This document shows, piece after piece, positions 52,090-60,026 of a stretch of DNA of 64,000 bases. The stretch's first letter is position 1. Every line of letters begins with the position of its first letter. The notes beneath the pieces were generated by a model that was not told the origin of the DNA, searched no databases, and saw nothing but the letters and a program-made list of their open reading frames with translations. The stretch spans positions 1 through 64,000 of the forward strand of contig JAMPFU010000014.1 in the NCBI GenBank assembly GCA_023664385.1, read 5' to 3'. The DNA is from Clostridium sp. Lineage in GTDB: Bacteria > Bacillota > Clostridia > Lachnospirales > Lachnospiraceae. The translations under genes and the position numbers were made by a program.

Positions 52090-53358
52090 ATGCTGCATAT
52101 TGAATTTGATGCTGTAAAAGAGCGTATTTTGGAAGGATGCTTTGGGCTGGAAAAGGAAAGCCTGAGGATAAAAAAAGATGGCACGTTATCCCACTCGCTG
52201 CATCCGTTTCCAAACGATACACATATCGTAAAGGATTTTTGTGAAAATCAGACAGAAATTAATACATCGGTGCATAACAGTGCAAAAGAAGCGATTGAGG
52301 AGTTGGAATTTCATAACAGGCGTATTTATGAAAGCTTAACGGCACTTTCGGAACGAGAGTACCTATGGCCGTTTTCCAATCCGCCGTATATTCAAAATGA
52401 AAGTGATATACCTGTTGCGGTTTTTGAAGGCATCGAGGTGTCGAAAACCGCATATAGGGAATACCTGTCTGCAAAATATGGAAAGTACAAAATGACCTTT
52501 TCAGGTATTCACGTAAATTATTCATTTTCTGAGGAACTGCTAAAAGCAGATTACGAACACCAGGAGGAGCTTGCTTATCAGGAATTTAAAAACAAATTTT
52601 ATCTGGAGCTTGCACAGAAAATGGCAATGTATGGATGGCTGCTTGTGGCAGTGACTGCGGCAAGTCCAATTTTGGACAGTTCCTTTGTGGAAAAAGGCAT
52701 TTACGGTCAGGATGTATTTACAGGGATGGCGTCGGTCAGATGTGGAGAGATGGGATATTGGAATGAGTTTGCACCCATTTTTGATTACCGGGATATTTCC
52801 GCATATGCAGGCAGCATACAAAAATACGTGGATATGGGACTCTTGAAGGCTGCTTCGGAATTGTATTATCCGATACGGTTAAAGCCGAAGGGAGAAAATA
52901 ATTTAGAGTCGCTATGTAAAAACGGTGTCAATCATATCGAGCTTAGAATGTTTGATTTAAACCCGCTTGTAAGTACAGGCGTAGATGAAAGGGATATTAT
53001 CTTTGCACAGCTTTTAATGGTTTGGCTTGCATCGACGCCCAATCAGCCGCTCAGTGAAAAAGACCAGATTCAGGCAGTGCAGAATTTCAAAAACGCAGCA
53101 CGTTATGATTTAAAGACAGTCAATATATTGACGCCGAAGGGAGAAACATATTCGGTCGCCGACGCAGCGTTAAAGGTAATCGGCATAATGAGAGAATTCT
53201 TTAATAGACTTTCATTAGATGTTGATGAAATCCTGCAGTTTGAGTATGAGAAATTCACGGATGCAGAAAACAGATATGCGTGGAAAATAAGAAAACAATT
53301 CGGAGACGGATATGTGAAAAAGGGACTGGAGCTTGTAATGGAAAGGCAGGGAAAATAA
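52090..53358 (+). CDS. gshA: Glutamate-cysteine ligase (stand-alone GshA)
   Basis: A 422-residue enzyme joining Glu and Cys with ATP to gamma-Glu-Cys. The opening FGLEKESLRIKKDG is the ATP/Glu-binding motif of class I ligases; DFCENQTEINT, GIHVNYSF, ASPILDSSF and HIELRMFDLNPL are further conserved parts. In many Firmicutes this domain is fused to an ATP-grasp glutathione synthetase (GshF); here it ends at 422 residues and no gshB is seen, so gamma-Glu-Cys may be the end product. Lies in the Cys-controlled operon, 35 bases after metQ. Confidence 0.9.
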   Translation: MLHIEFDAVKERILEGCFGLEKESLRIKKDGTLSHSLHPFPNDTHIVKDFCENQTEINTSVHNSAKEAIEELEFHNRRIYESLTALSEREYLWPFSNPPYIQNESDIPVAVFEGIEVSKTAYREYLSAKYGKYKMTFSGIHVNYSFSEELLKADYEHQEELAYQEFKNKFYLELAQKMAMYGWLLVAVTAASPILDSSFVEKGIYGQDVFTGMASVRCGEMGYWNEFAPIFDYRDISAYAGSIQKYVDMGLLKAASELYYPIRLKPKGENNLESLCKNGVNHIELRMFDLNPLVSTGVDERDIIFAQLLMVWLASTPNQPLSEKDQIQAVQNFKNAARYDLKTVNILTPKGETYSVADAALKVIGIMREFFNRLSLDVDEILQFEYEKFTDAENRYAWKIRKQFGDGYVKKGLELVMERQGK

Positions 53359-54129
53359 ATGTGTGAATTGTTTGGCGTAAGCTCCTGCAATAAGCTTGAA
53401 TTAAATGATTTACTTCGGGAATTTTTTTCCCACAGCGTAAATCACCCGAATGGATGGGGAATGGCTTTCTTTTACGGAAATGCAGTATCCTTGGAAAAAC
53501 AGCCTGAAGCGGCATATAAAAGCTCCTATCTGAAGCAAAGGCTGCAATTTAAGATAGAGGCGGATAACATGGTAGCACATATAAGGCTTGCTACGCGTGG
53601 AAATCTCAATTATGAAAACACGCATCCATTTGTAATGAGAGACAGCAGTAACAGGACATGGACATTGGCACATAACGGAACAATTTTTGATTGTGACCGA
53701 TTGAACCCGTTTGTACATAGCCAGCAGGGGCAGACTGACAGCGAGAGGATTTTGGCATATATGATAAGCCGGATGAATTTGGAGTATGAGAAGAAAAAAG
53801 AGCTGTCAGGAAAGGAACGGTTTGACCTGATTGATGAAATTCTTGGCGAAATAACTGCGGAAAACAAGGTAAATCTTTTGCTGTTTGATGGAGAATTTAT
53901 GTATGCACATACAAATTATCAAAATAGCTTATACAGATGCCAAAGAAATGATGCGGTTGTAATATCAACGGTTCCCCTTGATTACCATGAATGGGAGCCT
54001 ATGCCGATGAATACGTTGGTTGCTTATCAGGATGGAAGACAGGTATACGTGGGAACAAACCATAAAAATGAGTTTTTCGAGACGGAAGAAAAAATGCGGC
54101 TGTTGTTTTTGGATTTTGCAAATCTATAA
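53359..54129 (+). CDS. Class II glutamine amidotransferase (YafJ/EgtC-like)
   Basis: A 256-residue Ntn-type amidotransferase domain alone, starting at the base after the gshA stop. Cys2 (MCELFGVS) would become the N-terminal nucleophile. NGWGMAFF, VAHIRLATRG, NTHPF and WTLAHNGTIFD are conserved substrate-site parts. No synthetase partner domain. In ergothioneine synthesis an EgtC of this family removes Glu from a gamma-glutamyl intermediate, and EgtA is a ligase like GshA; the pairing here hints at handling of gamma-glutamyl compounds. Specific role unknown. Confidence 0.85.
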   Translation: MCELFGVSSCNKLELNDLLREFFSHSVNHPNGWGMAFFYGNAVSLEKQPEAAYKSSYLKQRLQFKIEADNMVAHIRLATRGNLNYENTHPFVMRDSSNRTWTLAHNGTIFDCDRLNPFVHSQQGQTDSERILAYMISRMNLEYEKKKELSGKERFDLIDEILGEITAENKVNLLLFDGEFMYAHTNYQNSLYRCQRNDAVVISTVPLDYHEWEPMPMNTLVAYQDGRQVYVGTNHKNEFFETEEKMRLLFLDFANL

Positions 54130-54148
54130 CGGAAGCCAGCAAAAGCTC

Positions 54149-54215
54149 TTGACAAGAGGAACATGTATTATTATAATATAACAAATAACCTATAAATCCT
54201 ATTAAAAAAGTAGGT
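54149..54215 (+). promoter_or_regulatory. cysK promoter with a possible Rrf2/CymR operator
   Basis: TTGACA at 54149-54154, 17-base spacer, TATAAT at 54172-54177: a perfect consensus promoter. Just downstream, ACCTA at 54188-54192 and TAGGT at 54211-54215 bracket AT-rich sequence with CCTATT in between, an inverted arrangement near +5 to +32, where a repressor would block transcription. An Rrf2 regulator of the CymR kind is encoded downstream of cysK. Confidence 0.6.
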
Positions 54216-54337
54216 AAATAATGACGTGAACATGACAAAAGCGTACCTTGCATGATTAGTCTTTATTGTGCAACGGATGTCTAAGAAAGCAGAGCTTTGT
54301 TTATGAGAAAAATATTAAATTTTAGGAGGTAATTATC

Positions 54338-55276
54338 ATGAGTCAGATTAAAGAAAGTGCACTGGAGTTAATTGGAGGAACTCCGATACTAAAATTAAAC
54401 AGATATGCAAAGAAGGCAGGGGTTGTGGATGCTTCCATTCTTGCAAAATTGGAATATCTGAATCCTGCGGGCTCCGTAAAGGACCGTATTGCATTAGCAA
54501 TGATTGAGGATGCGGAAAAGAAAGGCTTGTTAAAGGAAGGTGCTACGATTATTGAGCCGACAAGCGGAAATACTGGAATTGGTCTTGCAGCGGTTGCGGC
54601 AGCAAAGGGATATAAGGCAATCCTGACATTACCTGATACCATGAGCGTGGAAAGAAGAAATCTCTTAAAGGCGTATGGTGCCCAGCTTGTACTTACGGAG
54701 GGTGCTAAGGGAATGAAGGGAGCCATTGCCAAGGCTGAGGAGCTTTCTAAGGAAATTGAGGGAGCAATAATCTTAGGTCAGTTTGTGAATCCTGCAAACC
54801 CTGCAATTCATAAGGAAACAACAGGACCGGAAATTTGGGAGCAGACAGATGGAAAGGTTGATATTTTCGTTGCAGGTGTAGGAACAGGCGGAACTATCAC
54901 AGGTGTAGGCGAATATTTAAAAGAAAAGAATCCGAATGTAAAAATTGTGGCAGTTGAGCCAGCAGGAAGTCCTGTTTTGTCAAAGGGTACGCCTGGTGCA
55001 CATAAAATTCAGGGAATCGGTGCAGGCTTTGTGCCTGACGTACTGAATACAAAGGTGTATGATGAAATTATCACAATCGAAAATGAAGATGCATTTGCAG
55101 AGGGCAGAGCGTTTGCCGTAAGCGAAGGAATTTTGGTCGGCATATCTTCCGGAGCAGCACTGAAAGCAGCAACGATTCTTGCGGGCAGACCTGAAAATAA
55201 GGGAAAGACAATTGTCGCATTGCTTCCTGACTCAGGAGACAGATATTTATCTACACCATTGTTTAGCGATAATTAA
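54338..55276 (+). CDS. cysK: Cysteine synthase A (O-acetylserine sulfhydrylase)
   Basis: A 312-residue PLP enzyme making cysteine from O-acetylserine and sulfide. PLP lysine is Lys48 in [19 protein letters not shown] binds the substrate carboxylate, and [15 protein letters not shown] the PLP phosphate. The end ([12 protein letters not shown]) is typical CysK. AGGAGGT upstream. Own promoter, with a terminator after it and the Rrf2 gene next. Confidence 0.96.
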   Translation: MSQIKESALELIGGTPILKLNRYAKKAGVVDASILAKLEYLNPAGSVKDRIALAMIEDAEKKGLLKEGATIIEPTSGNTGIGLAAVAAAKGYKAILTLPDTMSVERRNLLKAYGAQLVLTEGAKGMKGAIAKAEELSKEIEGAIILGQFVNPANPAIHKETTGPEIWEQTDGKVDIFVAGVGTGGTITGVGEYLKEKNPNVKIVAVEPAGSPVLSKGTPGAHKIQGIGAGFVPDVLNTKVYDEIITIENEDAFAEGRAFAVSEGILVGISSGAALKAATILAGRPENKGKTIVALLPDSGDRYLSTPLFSDN

Positions 55277-55305
55277 AATGTAAAAGTTAAAAAAATAACA
55301 GAAAA

Positions 55306-55347
55306 CCAGAGGCTCTGTTAAAAAAAATAACGGGCCTTTGGCTTTTT
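55306..55347 (+). terminator. Terminator after cysK
   Basis: CCAGAGGCTC (55306-55315) pairs with GGGCCTTTGG (55332-55341, with G-U pairs), followed by CTTTTTAC. Confidence 0.65.
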
Positions 55348-55419
55348 ACGTGAAAGCTACAGTAATTGGCGGCATTGTCCGGATTTATTGGGCACATGGC
55401 TTATGGAAAAGGAGATTTT

Positions 55420-55857
55420 ATGTTTATATCGACAAAAGGAAAATATGCAATAAAGCTGATGCTTGATTTGGCAATATACAATAATGGAGACCCTGTAAGA
55501 CTAAAGGATATTGCAAAAAGACAGGATATTTCTGAGAAGTATCTGGAACAAATTGTTGCCGTATTGCATAAGGCAGCACTGGTAAAAAGCATCAGGGGAG
55601 CACATGGAGGATATGTACTAAAATATAAGCCCGAAGAATACACGGTTGGACAAATTTTAAAAACAGTGGAAGGAAATATATCACCAACAGATTGTGTAGG
55701 CATAAATGGAATTGCCTGTGAAAACAAAGGTACATGTGTAAGCTTTCGGTTGTGGGAAAAACTGGATATGGCTATCAATGAAGTATTGGAAGGAATTACA
55801 TTGGGCGATATGCTGGAATGGCAAAATGAACTTTTAACTGACCAATATGTAATTTGA
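55420..55857 (+). CDS. cymR: Rrf2-family regulator, CymR-like
   Basis: A 145-residue winged-helix regulator. AAAAGGAGAT at 55407-55416 selects the ATG at 55420 (MFISTKGKYAIKLMLDLA). Rrf2 features: RLKDIAKRQDISEKYLEQIVAVLHKAALVKSIRGAHGGYVL. It has three cysteines (DCVGINGIACENKGTC) in the region where IscR binds an Fe-S cluster. CymR of Bacillus works with CysK as a complex to repress sulfur genes; cysK is directly upstream here, so the same sensor pair is likely. The symbol rests on this context. Confidence 0.85.
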   Translation: MFISTKGKYAIKLMLDLAIYNNGDPVRLKDIAKRQDISEKYLEQIVAVLHKAALVKSIRGAHGGYVLKYKPEEYTVGQILKTVEGNISPTDCVGINGIACENKGTCVSFRLWEKLDMAINEVLEGITLGDMLEWQNELLTDQYVI

Positions 55858-55886
55858 TATGCAGTATGTCCGGTGGCAAAGCCGCC

Positions 55887-55954
55887 CAGCCCATGAGTTC
55901 TCGATTTACGAAGTAAATCGGAACATATGCTGAAAGCAAATTTGGAATGGGCTG
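55887..55954. repeat. Intergenic hairpin element before mnmA
   Basis: Outer arms CAGCCCAT (55887-55894) and ATGGGCTG (55947-55954) enclose an inner perfect hairpin, CGATTTAC-GAA-GTAAATCG (55902-55920), extended by GTTC/GAAC. No T run follows, so it is not a clear terminator. It may be a small dispersed element or a regulatory fold in the mnmA leader. Confidence 0.6.
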
Positions 55955-55980
55955 ACGTTCAATACTTGTGAGGTAAAGGA

Positions 55981-57060
55981 ATGAAGAAGCAGAAAACAGT
56001 GGTTGTGGGTATGTCCGGTGGCGTGGATTCGTCCGTGGCTGCTTATTTATTAAAGGAGCAGGGCTATCATGTAATTGGTGTGACAATGCAGATTTGGCAG
56101 GATGAGGAGCAGCAAAAGCTGGAGATGGAAGGCGGCTGTTGCGGGCTTAGTGCCGTTTGGGATGCAAGGAGAGTGGCAGATGTATTAGACATTCCACATT
56201 ATGTGATGAATTTTAAGCACGAGTTTAAAACAAATGTCATTGATTATTTCATACGGGAATATCAAGTCGGGCGTACGCCAAATCCATGTATCGCCTGTAA
56301 CAGATATGTAAAATGGGAATCGCTGCTACAACGAAGCATGGAAATCGGAGCAGATTATATTGCAACAGGACATTATGCAAAAATACGTCAGATGGAGAAT
56401 GGACGCTATGCCATTGAAAAATCGGTAACTGTCCAAAAGGATCAGAGCTATGCCTTGTATAATCTGACGCAGGAACAGCTTTCGAGAACCTTGATGCCCA
56501 TAGGCGGGTATACAAAAGAGAAAGTACGGGAAATCGCAAATGAAATAGGGCTTTCCGTAGCACAAAAGCCGGATAGCATGGAGATATGTTTTGTGCCGGA
56601 TGGCGATTACGCATCCTATATAGAGGAAACCACAGGCGTAAAATCAGAGGCAGGTAATTTTGTAGATACACAGGGACGTGTACTAGGGACCCATCGTGGA
56701 ATTATCCACTATACGGTCGGGCAGCGGAAGGGGCTCGGTTTGTCCCTCGGTTATCCTGCATTTGTAATTGAAATTAAGCCGCATACGAATGAAGTTGTAA
56801 TTGGGAAATTAGAGGATAATTTGTCGGAAAAGGTGTATATATCCCAAGTAAATTATATGTCGGAGACTGCTTTATCAGAAAATAAAACCTATTTGGGGAA
56901 GATACGCTATAATCACAAGGGCGCAGAATGTACGGTGCGGCAGGTGGGACCTGATAAGTATGAATGTGTTTTTTCTAAGCCGCAGAGGGCAGTGACACCG
57001 GGACAGGCATTGGTATTATATGATGGGGATTTTGTAGCAGGCGGAGGGACAATCCTGTAA
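55981..57060 (+). CDS. mnmA: tRNA-specific 2-thiouridylase MnmA
   Basis: A 359-residue enzyme that adds sulfur to U34 of Lys, Glu and Gln tRNAs. PP-loop GMSGGVDSSVAAYLL near residue 10; catalytic cysteines in TPNPCIACN and EICFVPDGDY; THRGIIHYTVGQRKGLG is a further signature. Sits behind the CymR-like gene. In Clostridia it often follows iscS/nifU-type genes; none is present here. GAGGTAAAGG upstream. Confidence 0.96.
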   Translation: MKKQKTVVVGMSGGVDSSVAAYLLKEQGYHVIGVTMQIWQDEEQQKLEMEGGCCGLSAVWDARRVADVLDIPHYVMNFKHEFKTNVIDYFIREYQVGRTPNPCIACNRYVKWESLLQRSMEIGADYIATGHYAKIRQMENGRYAIEKSVTVQKDQSYALYNLTQEQLSRTLMPIGGYTKEKVREIANEIGLSVAQKPDSMEICFVPDGDYASYIEETTGVKSEAGNFVDTQGRVLGTHRGIIHYTVGQRKGLGLSLGYPAFVIEIKPHTNEVVIGKLEDNLSEKVYISQVNYMSETALSENKTYLGKIRYNHKGAECTVRQVGPDKYECVFSKPQRAVTPGQALVLYDGDFVAGGGTIL

Positions 57061-57162
57061 AAAATGTCATGATTTTATTTCAAGTTATCGTAATATCTAT
57101 GCCACAATAACTGCAAAACTTGCTTGAAACTGTTTAAAACTTTTCTTCAAGAATAAAAATGC

Positions 57163-57190
57163 TTGTTTTTTTCAATTCATATGTTATAAT
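57163..57190 (+). promoter_or_regulatory. Promoter of the DivIVA-family gene
   Basis: TTGTTT at 57163-57168, 16-base spacer, TATAAT at 57185-57190 preceded by TGT (extended -10). GTTTAAAAC upstream and TTTAAAC downstream frame the promoter. Confidence 0.6.
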
Positions 57191-57224
57191 TTTAAACAAG
57201 ATATTTCGTTACGGAGGAATGAAT

Positions 57225-57818
57225 ATGATACAACCAATCGATATCAAAACCCATAAATTTAAAAAAGGTATTTTAGGTTATAAGTCGGCTGATGTTGATA
57301 GCTTTATAGATACGGTATATAGAGCTTATGAGGAAATTTTCAAGGAAAATGAAAAGCTTTCCAATGACTTGGAAAAGCTTAACGCTTCGCTTCAGGACAA
57401 CCGTTTGAAAATGTTTGAGTTGGAAAATCGGGTTCAAAATTCAGAAAATGTTTCATCCCATGATAATTCTGAGGCAAAGAAGCAGGCTGACCAGATAATT
57501 AAAAATGCTGAGAAGGCAGCCGCAGATATTATTGCCAATGCCAAGAAGGAAAGCGCAAAGTACGAGGAAGCGCCAAAGCCTAAGTTTGAGGAGAAAAAGG
57601 TTGAGCCTGTTAAGGAAGAACCAAAGGAGTCTGCATCATCAAGATTCTTTAAGAAGGCTGAGGAGGAGGTTCATGCAGCGGCTGCAAGCAGTGCAAGCTC
57701 TGGCATGGATGATGATGATGAGGTATTCGTAGGCGAGATTGAGGAGGCACGTAAGGGCGACAGAATGATGATCGGCGACGGCGAGGAAGAAGAGGACATG
57801 GATTTCGAATTCTTATAA
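57225..57818 (+). CDS. DivIVA-domain protein
   Basis: A 197-residue protein. The start at 57225 has the best spacing from GGAGG; 57219 is an alternative. Residues 1-65 are a DivIVA N-terminal domain (HKFKKGILGYKSADVDSFID, then a coiled coil with KENEKLSNDLEKLN); a second coiled coil (about 90-125) follows, and the tail is Glu/Asp-rich (DDDDEVFVGEIEEA...EEEEDMDFEFL). Such proteins mark curved membrane at poles and septa. Near zapA and ftsW/rodA genes. Confidence 0.88.
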   Translation: MIQPIDIKTHKFKKGILGYKSADVDSFIDTVYRAYEEIFKENEKLSNDLEKLNASLQDNRLKMFELENRVQNSENVSSHDNSEAKKQADQIIKNAEKAAADIIANAKKESAKYEEAPKPKFEEKKVEPVKEEPKESASSRFFKKAEEEVHAAAASSASSGMDDDDEVFVGEIEEARKGDRMMIGDGEEEEDMDFEFL

Positions 57819-57831
57819 GATATATTACATA

Positions 57832-57941
57832 GGGGCTGTCGCACTAAGAATTTACATACAATAATTAAGCAAATCGTTTTTCATCGAGCGAAAGCATATT
57901 TTATTGTTGTATGGACATTCTTAGTGCGGCAACCCTTTTTT
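57832..57941. repeat. 110-bp palindromic element with GGGGCTGTCGCA end
   Basis: GGGGCTGTCGCACTAAGAAT at the left pairs with ATTCTTAGTGCGGCAACCC at the right, and inward TACATACAATAAT with ATTGTTGTATGGA, around a central GCAAAT...AAGCAT loop. TTTTTT follows. Same end sequence as the 525-bp palindrome after eno; can work as terminator of the DivIVA-family gene. Confidence 0.8.
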
Positions 57942-57952
57942 AGGAGAAGAAA

Positions 57953-58549
57953 ATGATTTCATACATAAAAGGCACGGTAAAATACCTAAGCAGCGAGGAA
58001 GTTATTATTGAAAGAGACGGTATTGGCTTTGGTATTTTGACAAGCCAAAATGTAATCAATAAGCTGCGCATCGATGATACAGTCACGTTATTTACATACA
58101 TGCATGTCCGTGAGGATGATATCAGCCTTTTTGGTTTTTTGTCGCAGGATGAGAAGCTGATATTTAAACAGCTTATTTCCATAAGCGGGATTGGTCCTAA
58201 GGGAGCGCTTGCCATTTTGTCAACGCTTTCCATTGATGAGCTTAGAATAGCAGTATTGTCGGAGGATTATAAGGCGATTGCAAAGGCGAACGGTATCGGC
58301 ACAAAGACAGCGCAGCGGGTTGTGATAGATTTAAAGGACAAGCTGAAATTAGAGGACATTCTTCCTGATGCGGAAGGCTTCATACAGGAGGATGGCGTTG
58401 GAAACGATAATATGGCAGAGGCAGCCCTTGCGCTTACAAGCCTTGGATATTCAAACCTTGAGGCATTAAGGGCACTGAAAAAAGTTAAAAATAATGAAGC
58501 TATGTCAGTTGAGGAGCTTTTAAAGGCAGCCCTGAAATTTATGTCCTAG
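57953..58549 (+). CDS. ruvA: Holliday junction DNA helicase subunit RuvA
   Basis: A 198-residue protein that binds four-way junctions. OB domain ([20 protein letters not shown]), HhH motifs ([38 protein letters not shown]), flexible linker, and C-terminal domain III ([16 protein letters not shown]), which contacts RuvB. The ruvB gene follows at once. Confidence 0.96.
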   Translation: MISYIKGTVKYLSSEEVIIERDGIGFGILTSQNVINKLRIDDTVTLFTYMHVREDDISLFGFLSQDEKLIFKQLISISGIGPKGALAILSTLSIDELRIAVLSEDYKAIAKANGIGTKTAQRVVIDLKDKLKLEDILPDAEGFIQEDGVGNDNMAEAALALTSLGYSNLEALRALKKVKNNEAMSVEELLKAALKFMS

Positions 58550-58598
58550 CTCCGTGCGAAGCATGGAGTATTTTATAAAATCGAAGGTACACATAAAA

Positions 58599-59600
58599 AT
58601 GGAACGTATCATAAGCACGGAGATTACCTCCGAGGATGAGAAAATTGAACAGGGCTTACGGCCGCAAATGCTGACCGGATATATCGGACAAAAAAAAGCC
58701 AAGGATAATTTAAGGGTTTTTATTGAGGCTGCAAAAAAAAGAAAGGAAGCCTTGGATCACGTTTTGCTGTACGGTCCGCCCGGACTTGGAAAGACAACCC
58801 TTGCGGGGATTGTGGCAAATGAAATGGGGGTAAACATTAAAATAACCTCAGGTCCTGCCATAGAAAAACCGGGGGAGCTTGCGGCAATTTTAAATAACCT
58901 TTCAGAGCATGACGTTCTTTTTATAGATGAAATCCACCGTCTTAACAGGCAGGTTGAGGAGGTTTTATATCCCGCCATGGAGGACTTTGCCATTGATATT
59001 GTAATCGGCAAGGGGGCGGCGGCAAGGTCAATCAGACTTGACTTGCCTCATTTTACGCTGATTGGAGCAACAACAAGGGCAGGCATGCTTACGGCTCCCC
59101 TGCGTGACAGATTTGGCGTTGTAAATCGTCTTGAATTTTACAATGTGACTGAGCTTATGGAAATTATACTTCGGTCGGCAAAGGTTTTGGGCGTAAGCAT
59201 AGATGATGAGGGAGCGCTTGAGATTGCAAAGCGTTCAAGAGGAACGCCGAGGCTTGCAAACAGGCTGTTAAAACGTGTCAGGGATTTTGCACAGGTTGAA
59301 CATGATGGAGCAATCGATTATAATATAGCTAAAACAGCATTGGACAGATTAGAGGTGGATTCCTTTGGTCTTGACAATACCGACAGAAATATTCTTGAGA
59401 CAATGATACACAAATTTTCAGGAGGACCGGTCGGCTTAGATACCTTGGCTGCGGCTATCGGTGAGGATTCAGGCACCATTGAGGATGTATATGAACCATA
59501 TCTTATAAAAAATGGGTTTATTAATAGGACGCCTCGTGGTAGAATGGTTACAGAGCTTTGTTATAAGCATTTTGGATTGGAAATGCTGATGAACGATTAA
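58599..59600 (+). CDS. ruvB: Holliday junction DNA helicase subunit RuvB
   Basis: A 333-residue AAA+ motor. I use the ATG at 58599 ([15 protein letters not shown]) since RuvB proteins usually begin this way; an in-frame ATG at 58554 would add 15 residues. Walker A GPPGLGKT, Walker B LFIDEIHR, sensor [12 protein letters not shown], arginine finger region APLRDRFG, and a C-terminal winged helix ending [18 protein letters not shown]. Confidence 0.95.
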   Translation: MERIISTEITSEDEKIEQGLRPQMLTGYIGQKKAKDNLRVFIEAAKKRKEALDHVLLYGPPGLGKTTLAGIVANEMGVNIKITSGPAIEKPGELAAILNNLSEHDVLFIDEIHRLNRQVEEVLYPAMEDFAIDIVIGKGAAARSIRLDLPHFTLIGATTRAGMLTAPLRDRFGVVNRLEFYNVTELMEIILRSAKVLGVSIDDEGALEIAKRSRGTPRLANRLLKRVRDFAQVEHDGAIDYNIAKTALDRLEVDSFGLDNTDRNILETMIHKFSGGPVGLDTLAAAIGEDSGTIEDVYEPYLIKNGFINRTPRGRMVTELCYKHFGLEMLMND

Positions 59601-59621
59601 AAACGAAGGAGAATTTAAAAA

Positions 59622-60026
59622 ATGGCGAATAAGGTTGATATTCCTGTAGTAATAAACAATAAGGTTTATACTTTAAGCGGATATGAGGGCGAAGATTATC
59701 TTCAGAATGTTGCAACATATATAAACAGCAAAATTTCAGAGTGCAAGGCGTCAGACCAGTACAGAAGAATGAATACGGAATATCAGGGCGTGCTGCTTGC
59801 GCTTAATATTGCTGATGATTATTTCAAGGCTAAGAATAAGGCTGACAGTATGGTTTCTGAGGATGGCAATAAGGAGCAGCAGCTTTATGACCTCAGGCAT
59901 GAGGTGATTGAGGCTCAGATTAAGCATGAGTCTGCACTGAAAATGATTGAGGAATACAAGGAGCAGATCAATGCCCTGCAGCGTAAAATAATACAGCTTG
60001 AAGCCGAAAAAGGAAGAAATGATTAA
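59622..60026 (+). CDS. zapA: Cell division protein ZapA
   Basis: A 134-residue protein. The N-terminal part (VDIPVVINNKVYTLSGYEGEDYLQNVATYINSK) is the ZapA beta-alpha domain; the rest is a long coiled coil. ZapA bundles FtsZ filaments. It overlaps the start of the U32 gene by 8 bases. Confidence 0.9.
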   Translation: MANKVDIPVVINNKVYTLSGYEGEDYLQNVATYINSKISECKASDQYRRMNTEYQGVLLALNIADDYFKAKNKADSMVSEDGNKEQQLYDLRHEVIEAQIKHESALKMIEEYKEQINALQRKIIQLEAEKGRND

